From IMG/VR virus record IMGVR_UViG_3300047392_000215, positions 1 to 53,890 of that record: DNA of 53,890 nt; one strand, 5' to 3'. A program made the position numbers and the translations under genes. Shown in pieces: positions 7,860-17,259 of this stretch. Every line of letters starts with the position of its first letter. Position 1 is the stretch's first letter. The notes beneath the pieces are model-generated. The model saw nothing but the letters and a program-made list of their open reading frames with translations. It was not told where the DNA came from and searched no databases. Source of the stretch: a virus.

Positions 7860-10800
7860 TTATTGTATGTAGTTCGTGTAGAACGTAAATTCAGAAGGCT
7901 GAGATAAATTATCTCTTTCTAACCATTTATGATAGAATCCTCCACCTCCACCACCAGCGTTAAAGTTTGTTAACATTGATTTGGTAATGTTTGTTACTGA
8001 AGATCCTTCAGTTTTGTATTTTGCATAAACTTCAACATCAAATTGAAATTCATTCTTGTTTGCGTCTAGAATATCAATACCTATTTTCTTACTATAAGTT
8101 ATATTAGAAAGAGAGGTTGTAACAATTCCACCTACTCGTCCAGTACTATTAGCATCTCCATAATAATCAGTCATTCTATATTGGAATATAAGATCGATTG
8201 AAAGTGCTTTAGAAGCTCCTGAATCAACTCTTGCTACTCCAAATTTATTTTTAGAATCAACTAATAAAGATTTTTGTTCTAATGGAGCAACAAATAAGAA
8301 AGATCCACATGAACGACCACCTAATAAGTATACATCATTTGTATCAAAAGACATTTTAATTGGTCTACTAACGCTAACTCCACCATAATTTTTCCAAGAT
8401 GCTGTTCTATATGGAGTCTGTTTTAAACCACTATCCATGTTAACTCTTCTAGTTGCAGTTTTTGGAATTCCAATAACTCCAGAAGATTGTAGCTCAGGAA
8501 TATCAAATGTTGATGATGCGTTTGCCGTAATAGGATTTAATAATGGATGACTTTTGTGTAAAAATAATCCATTATCATATTGAGTTGATGTTGGCATGCC
8601 AGATCCATCTAATGCAGTTGTTAAAGGTAAATAAGATGGGTTATAACCGCCTGACCAAATAAAATCATTTGAACCTGTTGTTGTAGTGTAAGGAATACCA
8701 GTTGCTCCTGTATACCATCTATCAACATTAACAGCAGGATTGTGTCCCGTTGCATATGTCATGTTATATGATAAACCATATTCATAGTCATCAATACCAG
8801 TTGTATCAAAATTTGTACCAGCATCAATTGGTGATGTTACATATAAAGAGTCGTCATTTGCAATATTTTTAAATCTAGAGTAAACATATTGTCCCTTCAT
8901 TTGAGAAGATTGGAATGGAATTTGACCAAACCATGGAGTTGATGCGTTTATACTTGGAGTATTTTGATATTGAATAGGAACTAAGTCATAACGACCTTCA
9001 TTTGTATAATAAGTATCTGATGCTATTGCTGTATCTATTGTTCCAGTTCCTCTACCAAACTCAGTAAGAGTTGTTGATACATGTGCTGGAGAATCATAAT
9101 CTCCAACTAGTCTAGAAATTAATTCTAATTGAGATGCTTTAGAGTTTGCAAGTTTTAATTTAAATACTTTAGTAATAATAGCACCTTTCTTAGTACCTGC
9201 TAGAGAGTTAACCTCATCAACATAATATCCAGCAAATAATTTTGCAGTACTATTATTAGATACTGTTGTTATATTACCATTTTCATCTTCAATATAAACT
9301 TGAAGTTCACCAAGAGTACCCGCTAATTTAGCAGTTAATCTTTCGATCTCTTGTTGCATTTCAACTAACTTGTCATAAACCGTAACTGGATTTTGCTCTG
9401 CGGTTAAGAATCCAGAAGAAATGCTTTGAGCTGTATGTGCAAAATATTTGTCATTAATATTAAATGAATCTGCAACGTGAGAATAAACTCCAACTGCAGT
9501 TAAATCATTATTAATTTTAACTCTAATAGTTTCCAAACTGTTTTCTTTAACAATGTCTGTTAAATTCTCAACTGGAATTTCTCCGTCTGGGAATGGAATA
9601 CTAATAATTGAAGACCAATCTGATTCTACTGGAGTTGAAGGGAAACCAGCTTCAGAAACTGATTTAATCATAATTTCAACAACTTCTCCAGGTTGAATAG
9701 AAATATCTAATGAATTGAAGTTAATTTCTTGAGAATCTTCTTCATTCTCAACTTTCCAATAATATTTACCGGTTGATGGATCTAAAAGTCTTTTTCTAAT
9801 TGGACCAGGAACTTCAACCCAATTTGAAAACGCTGCGGTTTTTGCAGTGGTTCCATCTTGAAATTTAATTTGGTCAACTTGACTTGTAGAACCGTTAGCT
9901 GATTGGTATCTATATCTAATTTTAAATTGTACAACTTCTTGAGGTGCAGAATCATTAAGAATCTTTGCATCTGGAAGAGACCAAAATCCTCTTACTCTAT
10001 ATTTAGGACTAACGTTAGCTAAATTATTAGAAGTTGCAAGAGTTGCAATTTCTGTTACAACAGAAGAATATGCATCGGCCTCAGCTTTTCTAGAAGAGAG
10101 TAAAGTATTTAATTGAGATTTGTCTTTATCTGCTTCAACTTTAGAAGCATATTTCTTTGTGTTAACTAGAGATCTGGTAGCTCCTAATGAACTATCAATT
10201 TTCTTGATATTTTGTTCAATTGTTGCTTTTTCAGATTTAAGTTTAACAATTTTATTTGTAGCATCATTATCAGTTAAGTGCTTATTGATTTGCACAACTT
10301 TAAAGTTTGCTGTATCTAGAACAGGTTGGTTAGGCACAATACCAACTGAAGCAGGTGGAATTGAATCAACTTTAAGACTCTTAATAAATTGTCCAAAGTC
10401 AGCAACCTCTTTTTTGTAATATTCAGCAAGAGTCATTGTTTCTCCTGATGTTAATAGGATTTGTAATTCATTTGAATAGAATCCAGCACCTGGAGAGAAT
10501 AACTCAGATTGAACCTTTGAATCAGGATCAACTGCTTTAGCAAAGATGATTTGTCTTTCATCAAAAGATACATTAATTTCTAATGCAACTTCTGTGTCAA
10601 CATCTTTGTATATTGAAAGACCATTAACACCAACTTTAATAGCTTCAAAACCTTCAATTAATGAAAGTTCAACTTGAAGAGTATCAGTATTAATAGCATC
10701 TATTTTATATCTTGTTGAGAATTTACCGGTGTTTACAACAAAAGAATCTCCAACCTTGATTGTTTCTGTTTCCTTCAGGGCTTTACTAGAATCTGTGTAT

Positions 10801-11537
10801 GTTAACTTATTTAAAGTAAATAAACGTACGGTTTTAGTTTGAGATACACCGTCGACTATTCTTGTTACTTCAGCATTATCAATTGAGATAACATCAAAAT
10901 AACCATAGTACTGAACTGATCTAACTGGCATCTCAACAACTTGTTTGTCCAAGAAGTATTTGTAACCATTGTTAGTTAATGCAGTTTTAAATGTATCGTA
11001 ATCTATTTCACTGTTGTTTTTATAAAGAGTATCGAACGCTGAAACTGATGCAGCATCATCTCCTTTAAAAACATATCTTTCGATATAAGCCTGTTCTGTA
11101 TTTACAGGAATCTGACCAGTTAAATCAAATTTAACTTTAAGTAATGGATTTAAGAAATCTTCAAAGAATTCATTCTCTCTTGTTTCGAATCCAGTCGGCG
11201 CAGATATTGAATTAATTGTAGGAGCTGGTCCTTTTAATTTACTTGTGTAAACTTTTCTAAAACTACCATCAGCAAGTCTAACATTAGAAGATGCATCATT
11301 AGCTCCAGTTAAAGTAGAAACGTTATTACTCAATCTTTTAACTTCACTCATTAAATATCCAAATGAAGGAACTGACCTAGTACTTGTGGTACCGGTTGCA
11401 GGGTCATACAAATCAATAGTTACAGTTTCTTTATCTGTAGTTATCGCTTCATTTGTTTTTTCAAATGTCGCCAAAGAGTTGTTGTACAGTTCGATAAACT
11501 GTTCTAGAAGTTTTGATATCGAGTTATTTGCGCTCAT
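7860..11537 (-). CDS. Large virion/baseplate-fibre protein (1225 aa) with coiled coil and FN3-like domain
   Basis: This 1225-aa protein probably belongs to the baseplate or fibre network. The N-terminal ~60 residues are helical. Residues about 402-485 form a Lys/Glu/Gln-rich helical segment likely to be a coiled coil. Residues about 530-646 look like a fibronectin type III domain (VQFKIRYRYQ, then a later VVEIMIKSVSEAGFP). A glycine run (NAGGGGGGF) lies about 20 residues before the C-terminus, like flexible fibre tips. It starts 2 nt after the stop of the 651-aa gene, so the two are probably co-translated. No enzymatic motif is visible. The role is inferred from size, composition and position. 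Confidence 0.75.
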   Translation of the reverse strand: MSANNSISKLLEQFIELYNNSLATFEKTNEAITTDKETVTIDLYDPATGTTSTRSVPSFGYLMSEVKRLSNNVSTLTGANDASSNVRLADGSFRKVYTSKLKGPAPTINSISAPTGFETRENEFFEDFLNPLLKVKFDLTGQIPVNTEQAYIERYVFKGDDAASVSAFDTLYKNNSEIDYDTFKTALTNNGYKYFLDKQVVEMPVRSVQYYGYFDVISIDNAEVTRIVDGVSQTKTVRLFTLNKLTYTDSSKALKETETIKVGDSFVVNTGKFSTRYKIDAINTDTLQVELSLIEGFEAIKVGVNGLSIYKDVDTEVALEINVSFDERQIIFAKAVDPDSKVQSELFSPGAGFYSNELQILLTSGETMTLAEYYKKEVADFGQFIKSLKVDSIPPASVGIVPNQPVLDTANFKVVQINKHLTDNDATNKIVKLKSEKATIEQNIKKIDSSLGATRSLVNTKKYASKVEADKDKSQLNTLLSSRKAEADAYSSVVTEIATLATSNNLANVSPKYRVRGFWSLPDAKILNDSAPQEVVQFKIRYRYQSANGSTSQVDQIKFQDGTTAKTAAFSNWVEVPGPIRKRLLDPSTGKYYWKVENEEDSQEINFNSLDISIQPGEVVEIMIKSVSEAGFPSTPVESDWSSIISIPFPDGEIPVENLTDIVKENSLETIRVKINNDLTAVGVYSHVADSFNINDKYFAHTAQSISSGFLTAEQNPVTVYDKLVEMQQEIERLTAKLAGTLGELQVYIEDENGNITTVSNNSTAKLFAGYYVDEVNSLAGTKKGAIITKVFKLKLANSKASQLELISRLVGDYDSPAHVSTTLTEFGRGTGTIDTAIASDTYYTNEGRYDLVPIQYQNTPSINASTPWFGQIPFQSSQMKGQYVYSRFKNIANDDSLYVTSPIDAGTNFDTTGIDDYEYGLSYNMTYATGHNPAVNVDRWYTGATGIPYTTTTGSNDFIWSGGYNPSYLPLTTALDGSGMPTSTQYDNGLFLHKSHPLLNPITANASSTFDIPELQSSGVIGIPKTATRRVNMDSGLKQTPYRTASWKNYGGVSVSRPIKMSFDTNDVYLLGGRSCGSFLFVAPLEQKSLLVDSKNKFGVARVDSGASKALSIDLIFQYRMTDYYGDANSTGRVGGIVTTSLSNITYSKKIGIDILDANKNEFQFDVEVYAKYKTEGSSVTNITKSMLTNFNAGGGGGGFYHKWLERDNLSQPSEFTFYTNYIQ

Positions 11538-11539
11538 AT

Positions 11540-13495
11540 TTATCTTAGTATGTCAATTTCAAATGACTTGTTTATTTCGTCAACACAGATAAGCTCAACG
11601 TAAGGTTTAGAATTCATAAGTTCAGTATAATTAATTACACCAATTTGCTTCCAACCGTTTGTTCCATTTTTATCAGTGAAGAATTTGACGTTGTGACCAT
11701 TTAGAATTAAGTTGCTCTTGAAATTAAATTTAAGAACATGACCTCTCTTCCAATCGATAACAGTATCATCAATGTATATATTAATATCTGAAACCAATGA
11801 ACTAGTGTTATCTAACCAAATATTGATTCTATTAGAATAATTTTTAAATCTAACCCAAATAGCATTAGTTGAAGCGTTAGCAACACTATATGCATTTGTT
11901 GATTCAATTTTAGAACCAACCGACCAGTTAATATTTGAAATATTACTAACATCGAAGTTAAATGCATCTACTAATTCATAACCATAAACTTTATTCTTTA
12001 AAGTTAATAATCCAGGAACAGATTTATCAACATCAACTCCATTACCAGATTTGATAACATCGATATTGTATTGAACTGCGCTTGGAACTGTACCATCTAA
12101 TAATTGATTGATTCGTTTATTAGTTGATTGGATTAATCCTAATAGAGAAGTTGAATTAGCATAATTTAATTTAGCATCTTCAACCATTGTTTCTAACGCT
12201 GCAATTCTAGTTCCTATATTATCAACTTGTGTAGAAGTCAATAATAAAGTTTCTAAGTCTGCTACTTTTTGAGCAATTGACTCATATCTAGCACTTGCAT
12301 TAAGAAGTAACTTAGTTGCTTGGTCTAGAGCAGCTGAAGTATCTAAGAAAATATCCATTGAGAATGTTGTAAAGTCGTTAATATTATTTTCAACTCCAAC
12401 ATTATCTAAAGACGTATTAAACTTAACGTTTAATTTAAGAGCAAATGCGTTACCATTTAGACCAGTAACATCATTTGGTTTGTATTTTGTTAAAGAAGGA
12501 ATATACCAACCGTTTAAGTTTGGTTCCTCTTTAAAATTATCTAGAATCAAGATACCATAAAGATTTGTTGCTCTATTGGCAGTCGTTGATTTTGAGTAAA
12601 TATCGTAATAAACTAAAATTGCATTAAAACTAAAGTCGCTACCTAATTTTGAGTAATCAAAAAGAGTACTTAATTCAGGATTGTTAATAACTCTAGCGTA
12701 TTTAGCAGCATCCCACTCAATTCCATAAGTTGGATGAGTATTAGGATCAAAATTAATTTCGCCTTGATTTGAATCAGCAAGTGCTTGTAAATCTAAATTT
12801 GCATCTGGATGATTTTGTCCAGAACGACCTTCTATATAATTACCAGGATTGTAAATTGTAGATGTTGTGTTCCAAATACCTGATTTAAATAAGATTTCTG
12901 GAGTATGTCCAACTACTGAAGGAACGTTAATGAATACTTCATTGTATGTATTTCCTTGGTAGTTTTTATCATTTGAAACATCAATATTGCCAACATATTT
13001 AACTAATTGAGAATACTCAGATCCTATATCAATTGAATCATCTAATTCAATAAATCTTGAATAACCACTTGAAACTTCTTGAGAAGTTCCAGCTTTCCAA
13101 TTAATAGCTCCAATTTCATACAACCATTTAAACATGATTTGCTCTGAATCAGACTTTAGTAAAGCCGGATCAAAATCATTATCTGTTAAAATAAGTTGCT
13201 CAAAGTTTAAAGCGTAGTTTTGAAAAGTCTGTGCAAAGTGAACGTTTGCATTGTCAACACTAGTGTCATCATACCCAGCACCAGAGGCATCAAATAAGTT
13301 ACTAAATTGAATATAGTTATTTGTTGAGCCCATTGAAGGGATCGCAACTGGCGGTAGGTTTAAAAGAGCAAACTTCGAAAATTCGAAGTTAATATCAGGG
13401 TTATGATATGCTCTAGTTAAATCTCTAGCAGCATTTGCAAAAGCATACAAGGTTCCTCCTTGTTCTTGTGGTATTCTTACTAATGGTGTTGCCAT
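11540..13495 (-). CDS. Virion structural protein, probable baseplate component (651 aa) with central coiled coil
   Basis: Residues about 385-470 are an Ala/Leu/Glu-rich helical region with heptad-like spacing (YESIAQKVADLETLLL, then RIAALETMVEDA), so trimerisation is likely. The flanking regions are beta-rich and contain no enzyme motif. It lies directly between a short fibre-like protein and the 1225-aa structural protein in the late block. In T4 the corresponding stretch after gp7 holds gp8-gp10, so a baseplate or fibre-attachment role is inferred by position only. The start at 13495 has an A-rich leader and no Shine-Dalgarno sequence. Confidence 0.7.
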   Translation of the reverse strand: MATPLVRIPQEQGGTLYAFANAARDLTRAYHNPDINFEFSKFALLNLPPVAIPSMGSTNNYIQFSNLFDASGAGYDDTSVDNANVHFAQTFQNYALNFEQLILTDNDFDPALLKSDSEQIMFKWLYEIGAINWKAGTSQEVSSGYSRFIELDDSIDIGSEYSQLVKYVGNIDVSNDKNYQGNTYNEVFINVPSVVGHTPEILFKSGIWNTTSTIYNPGNYIEGRSGQNHPDANLDLQALADSNQGEINFDPNTHPTYGIEWDAAKYARVINNPELSTLFDYSKLGSDFSFNAILVYYDIYSKSTTANRATNLYGILILDNFKEEPNLNGWYIPSLTKYKPNDVTGLNGNAFALKLNVKFNTSLDNVGVENNINDFTTFSMDIFLDTSAALDQATKLLLNASARYESIAQKVADLETLLLTSTQVDNIGTRIAALETMVEDAKLNYANSTSLLGLIQSTNKRINQLLDGTVPSAVQYNIDVIKSGNGVDVDKSVPGLLTLKNKVYGYELVDAFNFDVSNISNINWSVGSKIESTNAYSVANASTNAIWVRFKNYSNRINIWLDNTSSLVSDINIYIDDTVIDWKRGHVLKFNFKSNLILNGHNVKFFTDKNGTNGWKQIGVINYTELMNSKPYVELICVDEINKSFEIDILR

Positions 13496-13513
13496 TTATG
13501 GTTAATTGTTTTA

Positions 13514-14059
13514 TTAGAATGTTACGCCATAAGATCCAATAACATACCATTTAGTTCCTACGAAACGTAATGTTAAAGTACTCTTATTAGCCATTGAAAT
13601 TGCTGATGGACCAGTTACGTTAGTAACTGCAATTGCGATTGGACCACCGTCTGCGATCAATGTAATTTCTTGTCCAGATAAACCTGCAGCAAGTGCTAAA
13701 GTTCCACTGATACCAGATCCATTAAGTACATAAGTTGAGCTAGTAAAGTTACCAGCTGTCGGTAATGTAGTTACTCCAGTTGTGATTGAATGATAAACTC
13801 CTCTTCCGATGTTAAGTTTTTCATTAATTGTGAATGGAACCGTTGATGTTAGTGAAGAACTGTTTGCGATTACTTTACCATTTGCAATATTTAATGAACC
13901 GAATTTAGCTAAACCGCTAAGTGTAATAGTTTCATTTAGTACATCAAGCAATGCAGCGATGTCAGCAAGTTCCTGGTTAATTGCAGCAAAATTGTCATTT
14001 AGAGTTACTCTTGATGACGATACGCTATCGGTACCTAGAATTGTTGTGATTGTTGCCAT
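13514..14059 (-). CDS. Short fibre/whisker-like virion protein (181 aa)
   Basis: This 181-aa protein begins with a segment common in phage fibre proteins (GTDSVSSSRVTLNDNFAAIN), followed by a helical stretch that may trimerise and then a small beta-rich domain of Gly/Ser/Thr/Val repeats ending YVIGSYGVTF. The last part resembles a compact trimeric fibre-tip fold. It has its own late-promoter-like element 33 nt upstream (14092-14101) and an A-rich leader without Shine-Dalgarno. It could be a fibritin-like whisker, a short tail fibre or an adaptor; sequence alone does not decide. Confidence 0.65.
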   Translation of the reverse strand: MATITTILGTDSVSSSRVTLNDNFAAINQELADIAALLDVLNETITLSGLAKFGSLNIANGKVIANSSSLTSTVPFTINEKLNIGRGVYHSITTGVTTLPTAGNFTSSTYVLNGSGISGTLALAAGLSGQEITLIADGGPIAIAVTNVTGPSAISMANKSTLTLRFVGTKWYVIGSYGVTF

Positions 14060-14087
14060 TTTAGTTATTTTGTTGTTTTTAAATGTC

Positions 14088-14104
14088 TCTTAGTATATAT
14101 CAAG
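14088..14104 (-). promoter_or_regulatory. Late-promoter-like element (ATATATACTAAG)
   Basis: The minus strand reads GATATATACTAAGAG, 33 nt before the ATG at 14059. It is one of the best copies of the late-like consensus and is nearly identical to the sites at 22884 and 35109. Confidence 0.55.
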
Positions 14105-14115
14105 ATAACCGATAA

Positions 14116-16971
14116 TTATCCTGCGACATACTGATATTTTGGGCGTTTTCTAGGTCTAGCATTTATTGGCTCTACCACAGAAATCATATTTCGTTTTGTT
14201 GTATTTATATTACCATTACAATCAGTTGCTGTTAATTGAATTGAATAATCTCCTCTTTCGCTAAAAAGATATGTCAACCATTGACCCTGATATGTTACAG
14301 TTTGATTAGTTCTATTATTAATTATTGACCATTCTTGATTAACAATTCCTGGCATATTTGTTTTGTCATACGACATTGTAATATGCTGAAGCAATGAAAT
14401 ATTTGCATGGTCTTTAAATAGAACAATATCATTAAACTTTGGATTGTATGCTTTATATCTAACTTTAGAATCTGGTATAATTCCTCCACCCATTCCGGTT
14501 GAATCAAAATGAACATCTTTAAAATCATAAGATGAAGAATATTCTTTACCAACGGCAATAATCTTTGTACAATAATCTACAGTACCATCTCCATTAGCAT
14601 CAACTAAAATTGCATTAAATTTAAATTTAGTAAAAATTGGATGCACAATTGGATCTAAATTATTTAATTCATCTTGTATATCAATATATGCCTGCAAATC
14701 ATAATTATCAACCGGATATGTTGTTTGAATCTCATAAGATTCAGTAATATCCTGGTTGTTTGATGTCTTAGTATGTATAATTGTCATTGGATAACCATTA
14801 GTATATCCTCCAGATTGGTCAACTTCAAAAGCAAAAGATGCTGCTAAATCTGGTCCAATTCTAGTTGAATCCCATGTAATTCCATACCCATCATCCCAAA
14901 CATGATTCTTTAAGTTTTTCCAGATAAAAGGTCCTGCAGTTTCAGCAAAGTTAGTTGAAGTACTAGTGTCCTCATATCGAGTAACTGTTGAGAAGTTAAT
15001 TCCATTTGATGCATCATGAGGATAATTTGCTCGATCAAGGGTTAAGTACCAAGATGCAATCATCTCATCCATTATATTGTAGCTATCTTGAGGTTCTTCA
15101 AAATAACCACCGGAAAGATTCCATGGTAAATCATGAAGATTCCATTGGTCTAATTCAGGTTTAAATGAATAGAATCCGTATAAGTCGATTTCTTTATTGT
15201 TAACAACAATATCGAGTTTTCTCATATACGATCTAGCATTATATAAGTCATATAAGTTTAAAATAACTTCATGAGTTCCAGAATTTGGAAGCACAACAAG
15301 CATTTTCTTATAATCATCTACAGATCCTCTCATAGTTACGCTATAACCTCTAGGTCCATTAATAACCCATTCAGCTTCGTATACATCTTTTTTCCATAGA
15401 GAATCCCATGTGTAAAGAGATGAAGCAATTCCAGTATAATCATTTGCTGCTAAATCAGCGTCATTCCAATTAAAATCACAACTATTCCATGTATCAGTTA
15501 ATGAAGTACATTCTAAAATAACTGGACATCCGATTGGCACTGGCGTTAATGTGGTATAAGTATCTTGTGCTTGATTATAGTAATTGTTGTAAAAATATTC
15601 AACATCGGTAATCACACTAGATTGATTAGCAACAGGCCATTGGTTTCCATTATTTTCAAAATGGTTAGCCAAGTCTAAGCTAATTAATCGTAAATCTTCA
15701 ATGAATAATCTACGCTTAGGACTAACAGTAAAATCTACTTCAGTTCCAGAAGTCTGAACCTGAATTGTATGTTGGTCTCTCCAAACATTTTGAGTAAATT
15801 GAGTAAAGAAGTCTCCTTCTCCAGTAATATCAACAATCTTTGCTTGAAGTGGAAGATAGTCTTTTTGCAATCTTCTCTTAAGTCCATATAATTTAACTAA
15901 GATTTCTTCTGGAGTAAAATCAAAAGACTCTTTAACAGTAGGAATATCCCACTCGTCAACATTGCCATTAGGCTCATTAATTTTATAAACTAATGAGAAT
16001 CTTGAAGTTTTCTTTAAATTTGAATTTGGTAATTCAATATCATTGTTTTTCTGTGCTAAATATCCAGGTTGAGTTGGATCTGGTACAGCAACCGCTTTTA
16101 ATTTACCAAAGTTTTCAGACTGTTCGTTAATATTCAACCAATATTCTTTAAGTTTGACATTATCATATCCAAAGAACTTAATTGCATTAATAATAGCCTT
16201 ATAAGTACCAATAAATGGTTTAATATTATGAGCTTCTAAAAGTAACTCTTTTCTCTTATCGTTTATTATTTGATAATCAACTTTAAATTCATTAATGTCG
16301 GTGTTTTTAAAGATTAAGAAATCTTCTTCTTGTAGAGACATACCAAAGTTAGAAAGAAGAGTTGTTAAACGCTCATCTTCTCCTACGGTTTCTCCGTATA
16401 TTTTTATAGTACCAATTAAGTTGATTTTATTTCCAGCAGAATCAGTATCGTAAATGTTTAATAATTTAATATGAATCTTTTCAGAATCAGACATTAAAGC
16501 AATTTTACAATGTAAAGCAACATGTGAAGGAACCGTACTTATTTGTTTATAAGTATTCCCTTGGTTAGAAGCTGAATTCGTATTGTTAGTATTTACATAA
16601 TTGTACGTTGATGTTGATACGGTGTTAGCTAGTATTGACTCAGACTGTTTTGAAATAGCATTAACAGTATAATAACCATTAACGTCGGTTACATTGTATA
16701 AGAAAATGTCTCCTTTAAAACTTTCGTTATCTTCAATTTCAAAAAGAAATTTTGTAGCACTAGAAGATTCAGCAATTGGAGTAACATACTCAAATCCACC
16801 TAATTCTTTATGAACCTCTTCAAGAACAAATAAGTTAACTGTCTCATACAGGCCAACAGAAACTTTGGGAACAAATATAATACCGTCCCATTTTTCAGTC
16901 GTTGAATTATAATTAAAATTCAATTCATGAGATACTCCATTAAAAAATCTAAGATTTGAATATTTTCCCAT
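14116..16971 (-). CDS. Large baseplate wedge protein, gp7-like by position (951 aa)
   Basis: This 951-aa protein follows gp25-like, gp6-like and a 94-aa protein, the place T4 gp7 (about 1030 aa) occupies after gp6. Residues about 235-290 are helical (KRKELLLEAHNIKPFIGTY, then INAIKFFGYDNVKLKEYW), and another conserved-looking patch lies near residues 370-415 (KRRLQKDYLPLQAKIVDI). Residues about 877-934 look like a PKD/Ig-type domain (the Trp-containing segment, then ERGDYSIQLTATDCNGN). The tail end is basic (RPRKRPKYQYVAG). The gp7 identity rests on order and size; direct similarity could not be judged by eye. Confidence 0.65.
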   Translation of the reverse strand: MGKYSNLRFFNGVSHELNFNYNSTTEKWDGIIFVPKVSVGLYETVNLFVLEEVHKELGGFEYVTPIAESSSATKFLFEIEDNESFKGDIFLYNVTDVNGYYTVNAISKQSESILANTVSTSTYNYVNTNNTNSASNQGNTYKQISTVPSHVALHCKIALMSDSEKIHIKLLNIYDTDSAGNKINLIGTIKIYGETVGEDERLTTLLSNFGMSLQEEDFLIFKNTDINEFKVDYQIINDKRKELLLEAHNIKPFIGTYKAIINAIKFFGYDNVKLKEYWLNINEQSENFGKLKAVAVPDPTQPGYLAQKNNDIELPNSNLKKTSRFSLVYKINEPNGNVDEWDIPTVKESFDFTPEEILVKLYGLKRRLQKDYLPLQAKIVDITGEGDFFTQFTQNVWRDQHTIQVQTSGTEVDFTVSPKRRLFIEDLRLISLDLANHFENNGNQWPVANQSSVITDVEYFYNNYYNQAQDTYTTLTPVPIGCPVILECTSLTDTWNSCDFNWNDADLAANDYTGIASSLYTWDSLWKKDVYEAEWVINGPRGYSVTMRGSVDDYKKMLVVLPNSGTHEVILNLYDLYNARSYMRKLDIVVNNKEIDLYGFYSFKPELDQWNLHDLPWNLSGGYFEEPQDSYNIMDEMIASWYLTLDRANYPHDASNGINFSTVTRYEDTSTSTNFAETAGPFIWKNLKNHVWDDGYGITWDSTRIGPDLAASFAFEVDQSGGYTNGYPMTIIHTKTSNNQDITESYEIQTTYPVDNYDLQAYIDIQDELNNLDPIVHPIFTKFKFNAILVDANGDGTVDYCTKIIAVGKEYSSSYDFKDVHFDSTGMGGGIIPDSKVRYKAYNPKFNDIVLFKDHANISLLQHITMSYDKTNMPGIVNQEWSIINNRTNQTVTYQGQWLTYLFSERGDYSIQLTATDCNGNINTTKRNMISVVEPINARPRKRPKYQYVAG

Positions 16972-16974
16972 GTG

Positions 16975-17259
16975 TTATCTTATTTTCTTGTAATTTTTGC
17001 TCACTGTAAAGTTTTTATAAATCTTTAAATGAGTTGCCGAATCAATATACATGACAACAACATCCTGTAATAAGATGATAAAATCGCTAAGATATTGATT
17101 TCTTAATAAGGCATTTGAAACTGCTTTTGTCAAAACAGAATTTCTAAAATCATGCCCTAAGTTTTTCCTATTATCGACCGATTGGTTACGAAAATCGTAA
17201 AGACTTTCATAACCAGCCGAGAATAATCCATCATATAAATTTATTTGCTCTTGAGCCAT
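16975..17259 (-). CDS. Small virion-block protein of unknown function (94 aa)
   Basis: This 94-aa, largely helical protein (MAQEQINLYDGLFSAGYESL) with a basic C-terminus (SKNYKKIR) was not recognised. Its first base overlaps the last base of the gp6-like stop, and the next gene starts 3 nt after its own stop, so it is embedded between two baseplate wedge genes and is probably translated with them. A small wedge component or assembly factor is inferred from that position only. Confidence 0.6.
   Translation of the reverse strand: MAQEQINLYDGLFSAGYESLYDFRNQSVDNRKNLGHDFRNSVLTKAVSNALLRNQYLSDFIILLQDVVVMYIDSATHLKIYKNFTVSKNYKKIR

Noticed and set aside
13371-13390. Inverted repeat AACTTCGAA..TTCGAAGTT
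   Set aside because: It lies in the middle of a long coding region, encodes an ordinary peptide and is not near a start or stop; most likely chance.
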